Shown: piece by piece, positions 45,513 to 54,552 of the stretch | Layout: every line of letters begins with the position of its first letter | Position numbering within the stretch: the stretch's first letter is position 1 | Source of the DNA: Bradyrhizobium sp. RD5-C2 | Lineage (GTDB): Bacteria; Pseudomonadota; Alphaproteobacteria; Rhizobiales; Xanthobacteraceae | Reading direction: 5' to 3' | Length of the DNA stretch: 64,000 nucleotides | Assembly: GCF_019972155.1 (NCBI RefSeq) | Contig: NZ_BOVL01000012.1 | Location: 109,790-173,789 of the forward strand | Notes under the pieces: generated by a model | The model's input: only the letters and a program-made list of their open reading frames with translations | Database searches by the model: none | What the model was told of the DNA's origin: nothing | Made by a program: the position numbers and the translations under genes

Positions 45513-45636
45513 AGAGAATACAGCGCACGATTTTGTGAACGCGGTTTCCGGCAATCGGCGCGGACGACGGACGGACTTGGTCCTAGTCTCCGCCGCGGTC
45601 CGACCGGAAAAATCCGGCGAGATGCGGGAGCGAAGA

Positions 45637-47163
45637 ATGAGCAGCAATCTCACCGACGAAGAACTTGCCGCCTTGATGCCCTCCGAACTGTGCCAGTACC
45701 AGACGCCGATCCCGACCCAGATCGTCTCCAGCGACGAGTTCTATCCCGACCCGCAGAACGAACGGCAGCGCGAGGTTGAGGCACGTCTGCTGGCGATGGC
45801 CGACGACCTCGGCGGCAAGCAGGGTCTCGATCGCCGAAAATTCTTTCAGACCGCGGCCGGCATGGCCGCTTCCTTTGTCGCGATGAACCAGGTCTATGGC
45901 CCGCTGTTCGATGTGGCGCCGGCCGAGGCTGCAACGCCGGCGATGGCGCAAGAGCGCGCCAACGGACTGAAAGATCAGTTCATCATGGACATGCACACGC
46001 ATTTCCTGCGCGACGACACCCGCATCATGGGCTTTGTGGAAATGCGCAAGGCGGTCGGCAAGGCCGGCTGGAACAAGGAGCTCAACGATCACGAGCAGAC
46101 CATCGAGGATCTGAAGTTCAACAACTACAAGAAGGAGATGTTTCTTGATTCCGACACCAAGATCGCGCTGATCTCCTCGGCGCCGTCGGACATCGAGCAG
46201 GACTGGTTCCTGACCAACGAGCAGATGGCCGACGCGCGCAAGAAGATGAACGACGAGGCCGGCTCGCGCCGCGTGTTCTGCCACGCGATCTTCACGCCCG
46301 GGCAGCCCGGCTGGCTCGACAAGCTCGATGCCGCGCTGGCGCTAAAGCCGGAATCCTGCAAGGGCTACACGATCGGCGATAACACCCACAAGGAGATCAG
46401 CCGCTACCCGTGGCGGCTGGACGACGAGAAGGTCGCCTACAAGGGCTATGAGAAGATGGTGAAGGCAGGCATCAAGAATGTCTGCGTGCACAAGGGACTG
46501 TTCCCGCCCGGGATCGAGAAGCAGTATCCGAACCTGCGCGGCTTCGCCGACGTTGCCGATGTCGGCCAAGCGGCCAAGGACTGGCCGCAGCTCAACTTCG
46601 TCATCTACCACTCTGCTTATCGCCATGTCGGTGGCGATCCCAAGGTCGCGCTGGCCGAATTCGAGCGCACCGGCCGGATCGCCTGGACCTCCGACCTCGC
46701 CGACATCCCGGCGCAGTATGGCGTCAGCAACGTCTACGGCGATGTCGGGCAATTGTTCGCGACCACGCTGGTCGCCGAGCCCAATGTCTGCGCCGCGCTG
46801 ATGGGCACCCTGATCAAGGGCCTCGGCGTCGACCACGTCTGCTGGGGCACCGACGCGCTGTGGACCGGTGCGCCGCAATGGCAGATCGAGGGCCTGCGAC
46901 GGCTGGAAATCCCGGAAGTGATGCAGAAGAAATTCGGCTACGCGCCGCTTGGGCCCGCCGACGGACCGGTGAAGACGGCGATCTTCGGCGACAACAACGC
47001 CCGGCTCTACAACATCCAGCCGAAGCGCGCGATGCTCGACATCAAGGGCGACCGCTTCGCGACGATGAAGGCGCAGTATGAGAAGGCCGGCGTAGAGCCG
47101 TCGAATACGCGCTACGGCTATGTCGTGCCGAATGGGCCGATCGATCACCGGGTGTTCGTGTAA
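45637..47163 (+). CDS. Amidohydrolase family protein with internal Tat motif
   Basis: 508 aa from ATG 45637 with GGGAG upstream. Metal-dependent hydrolase of the amidohydrolase-2 type: FIMDMHTHFL (His120, His122), a later His in VIYHSAYRH and Asp in CWGTDALWTG. A twin-arginine signal-like stretch, DRRKFFQTAAGMAASFVAMN, lies at 65-84, not at the N-terminus; a Pro/Glu-rich 64-residue region precedes it. It may be a real Tat signal with an unusually long n-region. Substrate unknown; these enzymes often decarboxylate or hydrolyse aromatic acids. Confidence 0.85.
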   Translation: MSSNLTDEELAALMPSELCQYQTPIPTQIVSSDEFYPDPQNERQREVEARLLAMADDLGGKQGLDRRKFFQTAAGMAASFVAMNQVYGPLFDVAPAEAATPAMAQERANGLKDQFIMDMHTHFLRDDTRIMGFVEMRKAVGKAGWNKELNDHEQTIEDLKFNNYKKEMFLDSDTKIALISSAPSDIEQDWFLTNEQMADARKKMNDEAGSRRVFCHAIFTPGQPGWLDKLDAALALKPESCKGYTIGDNTHKEISRYPWRLDDEKVAYKGYEKMVKAGIKNVCVHKGLFPPGIEKQYPNLRGFADVADVGQAAKDWPQLNFVIYHSAYRHVGGDPKVALAEFERTGRIAWTSDLADIPAQYGVSNVYGDVGQLFATTLVAEPNVCAALMGTLIKGLGVDHVCWGTDALWTGAPQWQIEGLRRLEIPEVMQKKFGYAPLGPADGPVKTAIFGDNNARLYNIQPKRAMLDIKGDRFATMKAQYEKAGVEPSNTRYGYVVPNGPIDHRVFV

Positions 47164-47174
47164 ATCTCACCCTC

Positions 47175-47280
47175 CGTCATTCCGGGGCGACGCGCAGCGT
47201 CGAGCCCGGAATCCATTTGGCCGCATATTGTGTTGTGGGATGGATTCCGGGCTCTCGCTTCGCGAGCCCCGGAATGACGA
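47175..47280. repeat. Palindromic repeat, CGTCATTCCGG family
   Basis: Starts CGTCATTCCGGGGCGACGCG and ends GAGCCCCGGAATGACG with inner arms GGAATCCAT / ATGGATTCC. Nearly the same as the copy at 48056; the pair flanks the enoyl-CoA hydratase gene. Confidence 0.88.
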
Positions 47281-47298
47281 CGAGAACTGCCGCTCGTC

Positions 47299-48036
47299 CT
47301 ACTTCCCCGTAAACCTCGGCTTCCGCTTCTCGGCGAAGGCCTTCACGCCCTCCTTGAGATCCTCGCTGTCCCTGACCTCATCGAGCAGCCGCCGCGCGTC
47401 GGCGACTGTTTCCAGCGGCCCCTTCGGCATCGCCTCGCGCGCCAGCTTCTTCAGCGCGCGGACCACCAGCGGGGCATTGCCGGCGATCTTCGCAGCCATC
47501 TGCTGCGCCAGCGCGAGGTGCTGACCTTTCGGTGCGACCTTGTTGACGAAACCGATCTGGAAGGCGCGTTCCGCCGACATCTCGTCGCCGACCAGCAGAA
47601 ACTCCATCGCGATCTTGTGCGGCATCCGCGCCATCACCGATGAGACGCCGCCCGCGGTGGTGCCGATCTTTCCCTCGGGGTAGATGAAGCGCGTCGTCTC
47701 CGACGCCACACACAGATCGGCCATCTGCACCAGCACGAAGGCGCCACCTACGACCCAGCCGGATGTCGCCGCAATCACCGGCTTGTCCAGTTCGACGCCG
47801 AGGCCAGGCACGGCGTGCCACATGTTGGCGGGGAGATCACCAACATCGGCGCCGACCGAGAAATACTTTTCCTCCGCCGAAGCCAGCACCGCCACACGAT
47901 CGTCGCTGTCTCGAAATCGCAGCCAGGCATCGCGCAGCTCGGTGCACAACGCGTTGTTGAGCGCGTTGTGCTTTTCACTGCGCGTCATCGTGATGGTCGC
48001 GACGTGGTCGGCGCTCTCGTAGCGAACGAGCGTCAT
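47299..48036 (-). CDS. Enoyl-CoA hydratase/isomerase family protein
   Basis: 245-aa crotonase. TMTRSEKHNALNNALCTEL and the oxyanion region FSVGADVGDLP are recognisable, with GGAFVLVQMADLCVA and EGKIGTTAGGVSSVMAR in the second half. The usual Glu of the first catalytic position is not obvious in GGAFV (most hydratases have GGG.E), so it may be an isomerase or another crotonase activity. Flanked by two copies of the same repeat. Confidence 0.82.
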   Translation of the reverse strand: MTLVRYESADHVATITMTRSEKHNALNNALCTELRDAWLRFRDSDDRVAVLASAEEKYFSVGADVGDLPANMWHAVPGLGVELDKPVIAATSGWVVGGAFVLVQMADLCVASETTRFIYPEGKIGTTAGGVSSVMARMPHKIAMEFLLVGDEMSAERAFQIGFVNKVAPKGQHLALAQQMAAKIAGNAPLVVRALKKLAREAMPKGPLETVADARRLLDEVRDSEDLKEGVKAFAEKRKPRFTGK

Positions 48037-48055
48037 GCTGGGCTCCCTGCTCTGT

Positions 48056-48160
48056 CGTCATTCCGGGGCGACGCGCAGCGTCGAGCCCGGAATCCATTCA
48101 TCCACCAACGCTGTGGCCCGATGGATTCCGGGCTCTCGCTTCGCGAGCCGCGGAATGACG
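48056..48160. repeat. Palindromic repeat, CGTCATTCCGG family
   Basis: Same arms as 47175, with one change in the right outer arm (GAGCCGCGG instead of GAGCCCCGG). Second of two copies bracketing the enoyl-CoA hydratase gene. Confidence 0.88.
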
Positions 48161-48167
48161 GGGCCCG

Positions 48168-48707
48168 TTATTTCTTCTCGTCGGGATGCCGGTGCACCGG
48201 ATCGACCCAGAGCACGTTCTCCGGTTTCTCGACCGGCTCGATGTCGAGATTGATCGCGACCGCCTCGCCGTCGGAACGCACCAGCACGCATTCCAGCACC
48301 TCGTCGGGACTGGCGTTGATCTCCTGGTGCGGCACGTAGGGCGGCACGAAGATGAAATCGCCGGGACCGGCTTCGGCGGTGAACTGCAGCTTCTCGCCCC
48401 AGCGCATCCGCGCCTTGCCCTTCACGACATAGATGATGCTTTCGAGATGGCCGTGATGATGCGCGCCGGTCTTGGCGTCCGGCTTGATGCTGACGGTGCC
48501 TGCCCACAATTTCTGCGCGCCGACCCGGGCGAAATTGATCGCGGCCTTGCGGTCCATGCCGGCAGTCGACGGCACGTTCGGATCGAGCTGGTTACCCGGA
48601 ATCACCCGGACGCCGTCGTGCTTCCAGCGCTCGTCGTCGTGATGGTGATGATCGTGGTCGTGAGAATGGGTGTGATCGTGGGAACCGCTCATCGTTCTTG
48701 CTTTCAT
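48168..48707 (-). CDS. Cupin-domain protein with His-rich N-terminus
   Basis: 179 aa. Begins with a His/Asp tail (HDHTHSHDHDHHHHDDE), then a cupin domain with metal-ligand set: GAHHHGHLE (motif 1: two or three His and Glu) and PPYVPHQEINA (motif 2 His). The barrel could be an oxygenase, isomerase or binding protein; the tail suggests Zn, Ni or Cu storage. ATG 48707 used; 48692 (MSGSHDH) is an alternative start. It is divergent from csbD, which has a stress promoter. Confidence 0.82.
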   Translation of the reverse strand: MKARTMSGSHDHTHSHDHDHHHHDDERWKHDGVRVIPGNQLDPNVPSTAGMDRKAAINFARVGAQKLWAGTVSIKPDAKTGAHHHGHLESIIYVVKGKARMRWGEKLQFTAEAGPGDFIFVPPYVPHQEINASPDEVLECVLVRSDGEAVAINLDIEPVEKPENVLWVDPVHRHPDEKK

Positions 48708-48768
48708 TGGTCAAGTTTTCGTGCGCGGAACGCTACCGAAAAGCAGCCGCGCAGGCGAGCGGAAAATA

Positions 48769-48794
48769 GGAACGTTCCCGCGCTGCCGCGCGTT
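48769..48794 (+). promoter_or_regulatory. EcfG-type general stress promoter of csbD
   Basis: GGAAC (48769-48773), 17-nt spacer, CGTT (48791-48794), exactly the consensus of the alphaproteobacterial EcfG sigma factor, ending 39 nt before the CsbD start with a good ribosome site in between. CsbD proteins are commonly part of stress regulons, which supports it. Confidence 0.75.
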
Positions 48795-48833
48795 GCCGAC
48801 GCGAAGTTTCAATGGATTTGAAGGGAGAGACTG

Positions 48834-49049
48834 ATGGGCAGCACCACCGACAAGATCAAGGGCACCGCCAACGAGGCGATGGGCAAAGCCAAGCAGAAGA
48901 TCGGCGAAGCCACCGGATCCGAGCAGATGCAGGGCGAAGGCGCGATCCAGGAAGCCAAGGGCAAGGGCCAGAAGGCGCTCGGCGACGCCAAGGAGATCGC
49001 CAAGGACGCCGTGAACAAGGCCGCGGCCGCAGCGAACAAGAAGCTCTGA
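48834..49049 (+). CDS. CsbD family stress protein
   Basis: 71-aa hydrophilic CsbD protein: [20 protein letters not shown], then [14 protein letters not shown] and repeated Lys/Ala segments. The family accumulates in general stress; the biochemical role is unknown. Preceded by AAGGGAGAG and by an EcfG-type promoter; a terminator follows. Small and easy to overlook but clear. Confidence 0.92.
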   Translation: MGSTTDKIKGTANEAMGKAKQKIGEATGSEQMQGEGAIQEAKGKGQKALGDAKEIAKDAVNKAAAAANKKL

Positions 49050-49072
49050 TCTGCAGGCGATCAGCTCTTGAG

Positions 49073-49103
49073 AAGGACCGGTCCATTCGGCCGGTCCTTT
49101 TCA
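49073..49103 (+). terminator. Terminator after csbD
   Basis: AAGGACCGG / CCGGTCCTT stem (49073-49081 and 49091-49099) followed by TTTC. It lies between csbD and the convergent dehydrogenase, so it can end both. Confidence 0.82.
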
Positions 49104-49115
49104 TGCCGCGATCAA

Positions 49116-50123
49116 TCAGCCGCGCGGGCGGGGATGTGCCAGCACATCCGGATGTGTCAACACATCCGGATTGACGACATTGGTCGGCGCGCCCGCGGCA
49201 TAGGCCACGATCTGGTCGAAGATGTCGGTGAACTGGATCTCGTACTCGTCGCGCGAGACGTAGCCGAGATGTGGCGTGCAGACCACATTGTCCATGTTGA
49301 GCAGCGGGTCCGACGTGTCGCGCAGCGGCTCCTTCTCGTAGACGTCGACCGCGGCCATGCCGGGCCGGCCGGCGCGCAGCGCGTTGACCAGTGCGCCGGG
49401 CTCGATCAGCGGCGCGCGGCTGGTGTTGACGATCAACGCGGTGTCTTTCATTCGCGCGAGATCTTCCGCCTTGACGATGCCGCGCGTCGCGTCGACCAGC
49501 CGCATATGCAGTGACAGCACGTCGCAGCGGGCAAAGAAATCGGCCTTGCTGGCGGCGGTCTCGTAGCCGTCGGCGCGCGCCTTCGCCAGCGCCGTCTCGC
49601 GCGCCCAGACCAGCACGTTCATGCCGAACGCTTTGCCGTAGCCCGCGACCACGGCGCCGATGCGCCCATAGCCGTAGATGCCGAGCGTCTTGCCGCGCAA
49701 CGTATGGCCGACGCCGATCTGCCATTTGCCGGCCTTCAGCGCCGCCATCTGCTGCGGGATCGCGCGCATCGCGGCGAGGATCAGGCCCCAGGTGAATTCG
49801 GCGGTGGCGTAGGACGGCGTATCGGCATGCTGGCCCGACGACACGATGATGCCGAGCCGCGTGCAGGTGTCGATGTCGATATGCGGGTAGACGCTGCGCT
49901 GGCTGATCAGCTTCAGTTTCGGCAGACGTTCGAGCAACGGGGTGCGGATCTGGGTGCGTTCCCGGATCAGCACCAGCGCATCGGTGTCGCGCAGCCGTTC
50001 GGCGAGCGCGTCGACGTCCTGGACATGATCGTTCCAGATCGTGACGTCGTAGCCGTCGAGCTTGCGGAAGCAATCGAGGGTGCGCAGCGTGTCGAAATAA
50101 TCGTCGAGGATCGAGATCTTCAT
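49116..50123 (-). CDS. D-2-hydroxyacid dehydrogenase family protein
   Basis: 335-aa NAD-dependent dehydrogenase, cytoplasmic. Rossmann motif [11 protein letters not shown] (about 151-160) in the second domain; catalytic Arg in NTSRAPL, Glu in DVYEKEPL and His in TPHLGYV. ATG 50123 has AGAGGGG. The C-terminus carries a tandem duplication, [13 protein letters not shown], encoded by an 18-nt repeat, absent in ordinary family members; it lies at the very end and probably does no harm. Substrate unknown. Confidence 0.88.
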   Translation of the reverse strand: MKISILDDYFDTLRTLDCFRKLDGYDVTIWNDHVQDVDALAERLRDTDALVLIRERTQIRTPLLERLPKLKLISQRSVYPHIDIDTCTRLGIIVSSGQHADTPSYATAEFTWGLILAAMRAIPQQMAALKAGKWQIGVGHTLRGKTLGIYGYGRIGAVVAGYGKAFGMNVLVWARETALAKARADGYETAASKADFFARCDVLSLHMRLVDATRGIVKAEDLARMKDTALIVNTSRAPLIEPGALVNALRAGRPGMAAVDVYEKEPLRDTSDPLLNMDNVVCTPHLGYVSRDEYEIQFTDIFDQIVAYAAGAPTNVVNPDVLTHPDVLAHPRPRG

Positions 50124-50169
50124 CGCTGCGCCCCTCTTGTCATGGGCCGGTTACTTGGCGGCCATCAGG

Positions 50170-50628
50170 TCATTTAACGCCGAGCAGTTCGACGTCGAAC
50201 ATCAGCGTGGCATTCGGCGGGATCACGCCGCCGGCGCCGCGCGCGCCGTAGCCGAGGTTCGGCGGGATGATCAGCGTGCGCTTGCCGCCGACCTTCATGG
50301 TGGCGACGCCCTCGTCCCAGCCCTTGATCACGTGGCCCTGGCCGATCGGAAACTCGAACGGCTCGTTGCGGTCGACGGAGGAGTCGAACTTCTTGCCCTT
50401 CTGGCCGTTTTCGTAGAGCCAGCCGGTATAGTGCATGACGCAGGTCTGGCCGGTCTTCGGCGAGGCGCCGGTGCCGACCTTGCTGTCAATGATCTGGAGG
50501 CCTGAAGCTGTGGTCATGGGCTTTCCTGCGGTTTGGGCCATTGCCGTCCTGCCGGCAACGGACGTGGAGACTGCCGCCGCCAGGCCGGCGAATGCAGTCG
50601 TGATGATCGTGCGTCGTGAAGATCGCAT
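50170..50628 (-). CDS. Tat-exported FKBP-type peptidyl-prolyl isomerase
   Basis: 152 aa from ATG 50628 with AGAGG upstream; a longer frame adds 16 residues without a site. N-terminus [17 protein letters not shown] is a Tat-like signal (two Arg followed by T, I). FKBP domain: [20 protein letters not shown], the [21 protein letters not shown] core and the FDVELLGVK end. Catalyses proline isomerisation of exported proteins in the periplasm. Confidence 0.88.
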   Translation of the reverse strand: MRSSRRTIITTAFAGLAAAVSTSVAGRTAMAQTAGKPMTTASGLQIIDSKVGTGASPKTGQTCVMHYTGWLYENGQKGKKFDSSVDRNEPFEFPIGQGHVIKGWDEGVATMKVGGKRTLIIPPNLGYGARGAGGVIPPNATLMFDVELLGVK

Positions 50629-50691
50629 CTTGCACCTCTCGTGAACGACCGCCGTCTCTAGCCCAGCGCGCGGCAATTCCCTAGCCGTTTT

Positions 50692-51900
50692 TCAGTGACC
50701 GGCCATGCCGCCATCGCGGTCCAGCGCGAAATCGTCGAGCAACGGCGAGCTGCCGCCTGCGATGAGATCGCCGATCAGTTGCGCCGCCAGATAGGAAAAG
50801 GTGATGCCGTTACCGCCATAGCCAAACGCCGCATAGATGCGCTTCGCGCGGGGCACCGGACCGATCAGCGGCAAGCCATCGCTCGTGGTGTCGAAGGTCC
50901 CGGCCCAACGGTATTCGATCTCCGTTGCGGCGAACGGCCAGAGCGCGGCGAGACGTTGCACGAGCCGCAGCGCCTTCTCCGGGATCAAGCGGTCGCGGGC
51001 ATCAGCCGCGATGACCTCATCGCTATCCTCGCCACCGATGATGATGCGGCCCGCCGGCGTCGTCCGGGCGTAAAGATAATCCTTGGCGTTCTCCCAGATC
51101 AGCGCGCCGTCCTTCCAGATGTTCTGCGGCTGCGGTGTGGTCGCAATCGCCCAGCTCGAGGACACGGTCTGGATCGTAGACCGAACGATGTCCGGCATCA
51201 CATAGCCGGTCGCCAGCACGACGGCCTTCGCGGCAATTTCGCGACCATTCTCGAATCCCACGGTCACCGTTTCGCCCGCCGGATCGAAGGCTAAGGCCTC
51301 CGCATCGAACTGCCGCGCACCGCGCGCGAGTGCGAGGTGGAGCAGCCCGCGGGCAAGTTGGAGCGGATCCACATCCGCCGCGCCGGGCGAGACGATCGCG
51401 CCGGCGCGCGCTATCCGGTAGCTCTCGAGCAGTTGTCCATGATCGAGGAACTCGCCGGGCAGGCCGGCGCGGCGGCGGAGCCGATGCTCATCAAGCAATT
51501 CGGCTGCAGAGCTGCCGGCCGCCAGATAGAGCGAGCGCTTCTTTCTGATCTCTCCGGGCAGGTTGTGGTCACGAACCAGCGAGATCAGACCGGTCACGGC
51601 ATCGAGGCTAGCGCGATAGGCGCGCGCAGCCCGATCGAAGCCATACATCGCGGTCAGTTCGACAAGCGGGCGGTCGATCTCCCACAACAACATCGCCGTG
51701 CTGGCTACAGTGCTGCCCTGGCCCGGACGCTCTCGATCAACAATGACGACGTCCAGCCCCTGACGGGTCAGGCGCTCGGCGACCAGCGAGCCGGTGATGC
51801 CGGCGCCGACGACAAGCGCATCGCAGCCGAGATTTTCCGATAGCGTCGGACGCGGTGGTGGCGTTGCGGCGACAAACCACGGCGAGACGCCGCCGCGCAA
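50692..51900 (-). CDS. FAD-dependent oxidoreductase (DAO family)
   Basis: 402 aa from TTG 51900; no ATG or GTG is available before an in-frame stop further upstream, so TTG is the best start, with AGG a few bases ahead. FAD GAGITG (32-37), a DAO-type barrel region, and the C-terminal GLPLIGPVPRAKRIYAAFGYGGNG. Amine or amino acid oxidation in the cytoplasm is typical. The opening DLRGGVSPWF is common in this subfamily. Substrate unassigned; the gene ends 64 nt from the FKBP gene start. Confidence 0.85.
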   Translation of the reverse strand: MRGGVSPWFVAATPPPRPTLSENLGCDALVVGAGITGSLVAERLTRQGLDVVIVDRERPGQGSTVASTAMLLWEIDRPLVELTAMYGFDRAARAYRASLDAVTGLISLVRDHNLPGEIRKKRSLYLAAGSSAAELLDEHRLRRRAGLPGEFLDHGQLLESYRIARAGAIVSPGAADVDPLQLARGLLHLALARGARQFDAEALAFDPAGETVTVGFENGREIAAKAVVLATGYVMPDIVRSTIQTVSSSWAIATTPQPQNIWKDGALIWENAKDYLYARTTPAGRIIIGGEDSDEVIAADARDRLIPEKALRLVQRLAALWPFAATEIEYRWAGTFDTTSDGLPLIGPVPRAKRIYAAFGYGGNGITFSYLAAQLIGDLIAGGSSPLLDDFALDRDGGMAGH

Positions 51901-52029
51901 ATCGGCCTGGTCAGTATTATCTGAATCGAGGGAGCTGATGACGGGCCTCGCGGGAAAGGGCTTCCAGCACCAATCCTTGCGAGAACAGCTTGTTCCTCAA
52001 CGCATATCCGGCGCTGCTGCCTGCGACAA

Positions 52030-53616
52030 TCAGTAGCCGAGCGCGCAGCCGTCCTTGCGCGGATCGGAGCCGCCGGTCAGCGTGCCCTTCTCCCAATCGA
52101 TCCAGATGCCCTGGCCGCCGCCGAGCGGCGCGACCACGCTGGTGGTCTTGTGGCCGATCTTCTTCAGGCCTTCGACGATCTCTGCCGGCACCGAGTCCTC
52201 AAGCTGGTAGACGCCCTCGTAATGCAGGCCGCGCGGCATGTCGATCGCCTCCTGGATGTCGCAGCCATAGTCGAGCATGTTGGTCAGAACGTGGGTCTGG
52301 CCGACCGGCTGATACTGCCCGCCCATGACCCCATACGGCATCACCGCGCGGCCGTTTTTTGTGGCCAGCGCCGGGATGATGGTGTGCAGCGGACGCTTGC
52401 CCGGCGCGATGCAGTTCGGATGGCCGGGCTGGATGCGGAAGCCGCCGGCGCGGTTCTGCAGCAGGACGCCGGTCTTGTTGGAGACGATCGCCGAGCCGAA
52501 CGAATGCGCGATCGAGTTGATGAAGGAGCAGACGTTGCGGTCCTTGTCGACCACAGTGATGTAGACGGTCGAGGGATTCATCGGCGGCGCCACGTTCGGC
52601 AACTCGAGCAGCCGGTCCATCCGGATGTTCCTGATGTGCTCGTCGGCGAACTCCCTCGAGAGAATACCGGCGACGTCGACATGGGCGTGCTGTGGATCGC
52701 CGATGTACTGCTCACGCATCATGTAGGCGATGCGTGCCGCCTCGGCCTCGAGGTGGAAGCGCTCGATGCTGAGCGGCTTGAACTTGGTCAGGTCGAAGCG
52801 CGACAGGATGTTGAGCATGACCAGCATGGTGATGCCGGGGCCATTCGGCGGGCACTGCCAGACGTCATGGCCCTTGTATATCGTGCCGATCGGCGCGGTC
52901 GCCTCGGTCGAATGCGCCGCAAAGTCCTCCAGCGTGTGCAAGCCGCCGATACCGCGCAGCGTGTCGACCATGTCGGCGGCGATCTCGCCGCTATAGAAGG
53001 CATCGCGGCCCTTTTGCGCGATGGCGCGCAACGTCTTGCCGAGCTCGGGCTGGCGGATCACGTCGCCGGCGACCGCGGGCTTGCCGTGCGGCAGCAGATA
53101 GCGCTCGGTGTTGGTGCCGTTCTTCAGCTTCTCAAAACCGTTCTTCCAGTCGAAGGCAATGCGCGGAGCGACGACATAGCCCTCCTCGGCGGCTTTGATC
53201 GCGGGCTGCAGCAGCCGGTCGAAGCCGAACTTGCCGTGATCCCTGAGGATCACATCCCAGGCGTCGATCGCGCCGGGAATGCTGACGGCATGCGCCGAGG
53301 TCAGCGGCACCGAATGGATCTTGCGTTCGAGGTACCACTCGGCGGTGGCTGCCATCGGCGCCCGGCCGCTGCCGTTATAGGCCGTGATCTTGCCCTCGCC
53401 CTTCGGCTGGATCAGCGCAAAGCAGTCGCCGCCGATGCCGGTCGATTGCGGCTCGATAACGCCGAGCAACGCGCAGGCCGCAACCGCGGCGTCGGCGGCC
53501 GTGCCGCCCGCGCGCATCACCTCGATGGCCACCAGTGCCGCCTCCGGATGCGACGTTGCGACCATCGCGTTCTGGGCGTGGACCGTGGAACGGCCGGCGA
53601 AGTGGAAATTCCTCAT
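52030..53616 (-). CDS. Gamma-glutamyltransferase family protein
   Basis: 528 aa. The self-cleaving Ntn-hydrolase pattern is visible: GSGRAP binds glutamate, and NPSTVYITVVDKDRN contains the probable nucleophilic Thr (aligned with Thr391 of E. coli GGT). The two residues after it, usually Thr and His, are Val and Tyr here. No signal peptide from this start (MRNFHFAGRS), so it may be cytoplasmic. Could be a gamma-glutamyl hydrolase or a related enzyme. Start at 53616 as the first sensible Met; upstream residues look non-coding. Confidence 0.85.
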   Translation of the reverse strand: MRNFHFAGRSTVHAQNAMVATSHPEAALVAIEVMRAGGTAADAAVAACALLGVIEPQSTGIGGDCFALIQPKGEGKITAYNGSGRAPMAATAEWYLERKIHSVPLTSAHAVSIPGAIDAWDVILRDHGKFGFDRLLQPAIKAAEEGYVVAPRIAFDWKNGFEKLKNGTNTERYLLPHGKPAVAGDVIRQPELGKTLRAIAQKGRDAFYSGEIAADMVDTLRGIGGLHTLEDFAAHSTEATAPIGTIYKGHDVWQCPPNGPGITMLVMLNILSRFDLTKFKPLSIERFHLEAEAARIAYMMREQYIGDPQHAHVDVAGILSREFADEHIRNIRMDRLLELPNVAPPMNPSTVYITVVDKDRNVCSFINSIAHSFGSAIVSNKTGVLLQNRAGGFRIQPGHPNCIAPGKRPLHTIIPALATKNGRAVMPYGVMGGQYQPVGQTHVLTNMLDYGCDIQEAIDMPRGLHYEGVYQLEDSVPAEIVEGLKKIGHKTTSVVAPLGGGQGIWIDWEKGTLTGGSDPRKDGCALGY

Positions 53617-53799
53617 AACGGAGAGCTCGCTTGATCGTGATGGTCTGATGCTGCTGCGGCGGGTGGATGCCAAGGGGATGCGGAGTACATGGCACATTCA
53701 TCCCCGGCAGGGCAATGCATGGTATGCCAGAGGAATTATCCCGATAATGCATGGCTTTGCGGGGTTTCGCCGATCTGGCTGGCCTGATAAACCCCGGCC

Positions 53800-54552
53800 A
53801 TGCCGCTCAAGGTCGTCGCCTTCTACCAGTTCGCCGCGCTGCCCGATTTCCGCGCCCTGCGCGAGCCGCTGCGCGCGCTCTGCACCGACCTCGATCTGAA
53901 GGGCAGCGTGCTGCTCGCGCATGAGGGCATCAACGGCACCATCGCCGGCAGCCACGAAGCCATCGATGGCCTTGTCGCGGAGTTCAAGGACGGGCCGCTG
54001 TTCGGCGGTCGCCTCGACAACCTCGAGCTGAAATTCTCCGAAGCCGCGCAGATGCCGTTCCAGCGGCTCAAGGTGCGGCTGAAGAAGGAGATCGTGACGC
54101 TCGGCGACACGACCGTCGATCCGACGCGGCAGGTCGGCACCTATGTCGACGCCGCCGACTGGAACGAACTCATCGCCTCGCCCGACATCATGGTGCTCGA
54201 CACCCGCAACGCGTTCGAGGTCGCGATGGGCAGCTTCGAAGGCGCGGTCGATCCGAAAATCGCTAGCTTCGGACAGTTCAAGGAATTTGCCGCGCGGCAG
54301 CTCGATCCCGCGAAGCACCGCAGGATTGCCATGTTCTGCACCGGCGGCATCCGCTGCGAGAAGGCCAGCGCCTATCTGCTCGCGCAAGGCTTCAGCGAGG
54401 TCTATCACCTCAAGGGCGGCATCCTGAAATATCTCGAGGAAACGCCCCGGCAAGACAGCCGCTGGCGCGGCGACTGCTTTGTGTTCGACGAACGGGTCGC
54501 GCTCGGCCACGGCCTGCGCGCGCGTGGGCACGAGGATGCCGTGCATGAATGA
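53800..54552 (+). CDS. trhO: tRNA uridine(34) hydroxylase, rhodanese-type
   Basis: 250-aa TrhO (YceA) protein that oxygenates U34 of tRNA to 5-hydroxyuridine in the cytoplasm. N-terminal UPF0176 part: LLAHEGINGTIAG and QRLKVRLKKEIVTLG; C-terminal rhodanese domain with DTRNAFE, active-site Cys180 in FCTGGIRCEKA and second Cys186. Ends by overlapping slyX by 8 nt. Confidence 0.92.
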   Translation: MPLKVVAFYQFAALPDFRALREPLRALCTDLDLKGSVLLAHEGINGTIAGSHEAIDGLVAEFKDGPLFGGRLDNLELKFSEAAQMPFQRLKVRLKKEIVTLGDTTVDPTRQVGTYVDAADWNELIASPDIMVLDTRNAFEVAMGSFEGAVDPKIASFGQFKEFAARQLDPAKHRRIAMFCTGGIRCEKASAYLLAQGFSEVYHLKGGILKYLEETPRQDSRWRGDCFVFDERVALGHGLRARGHEDAVHE

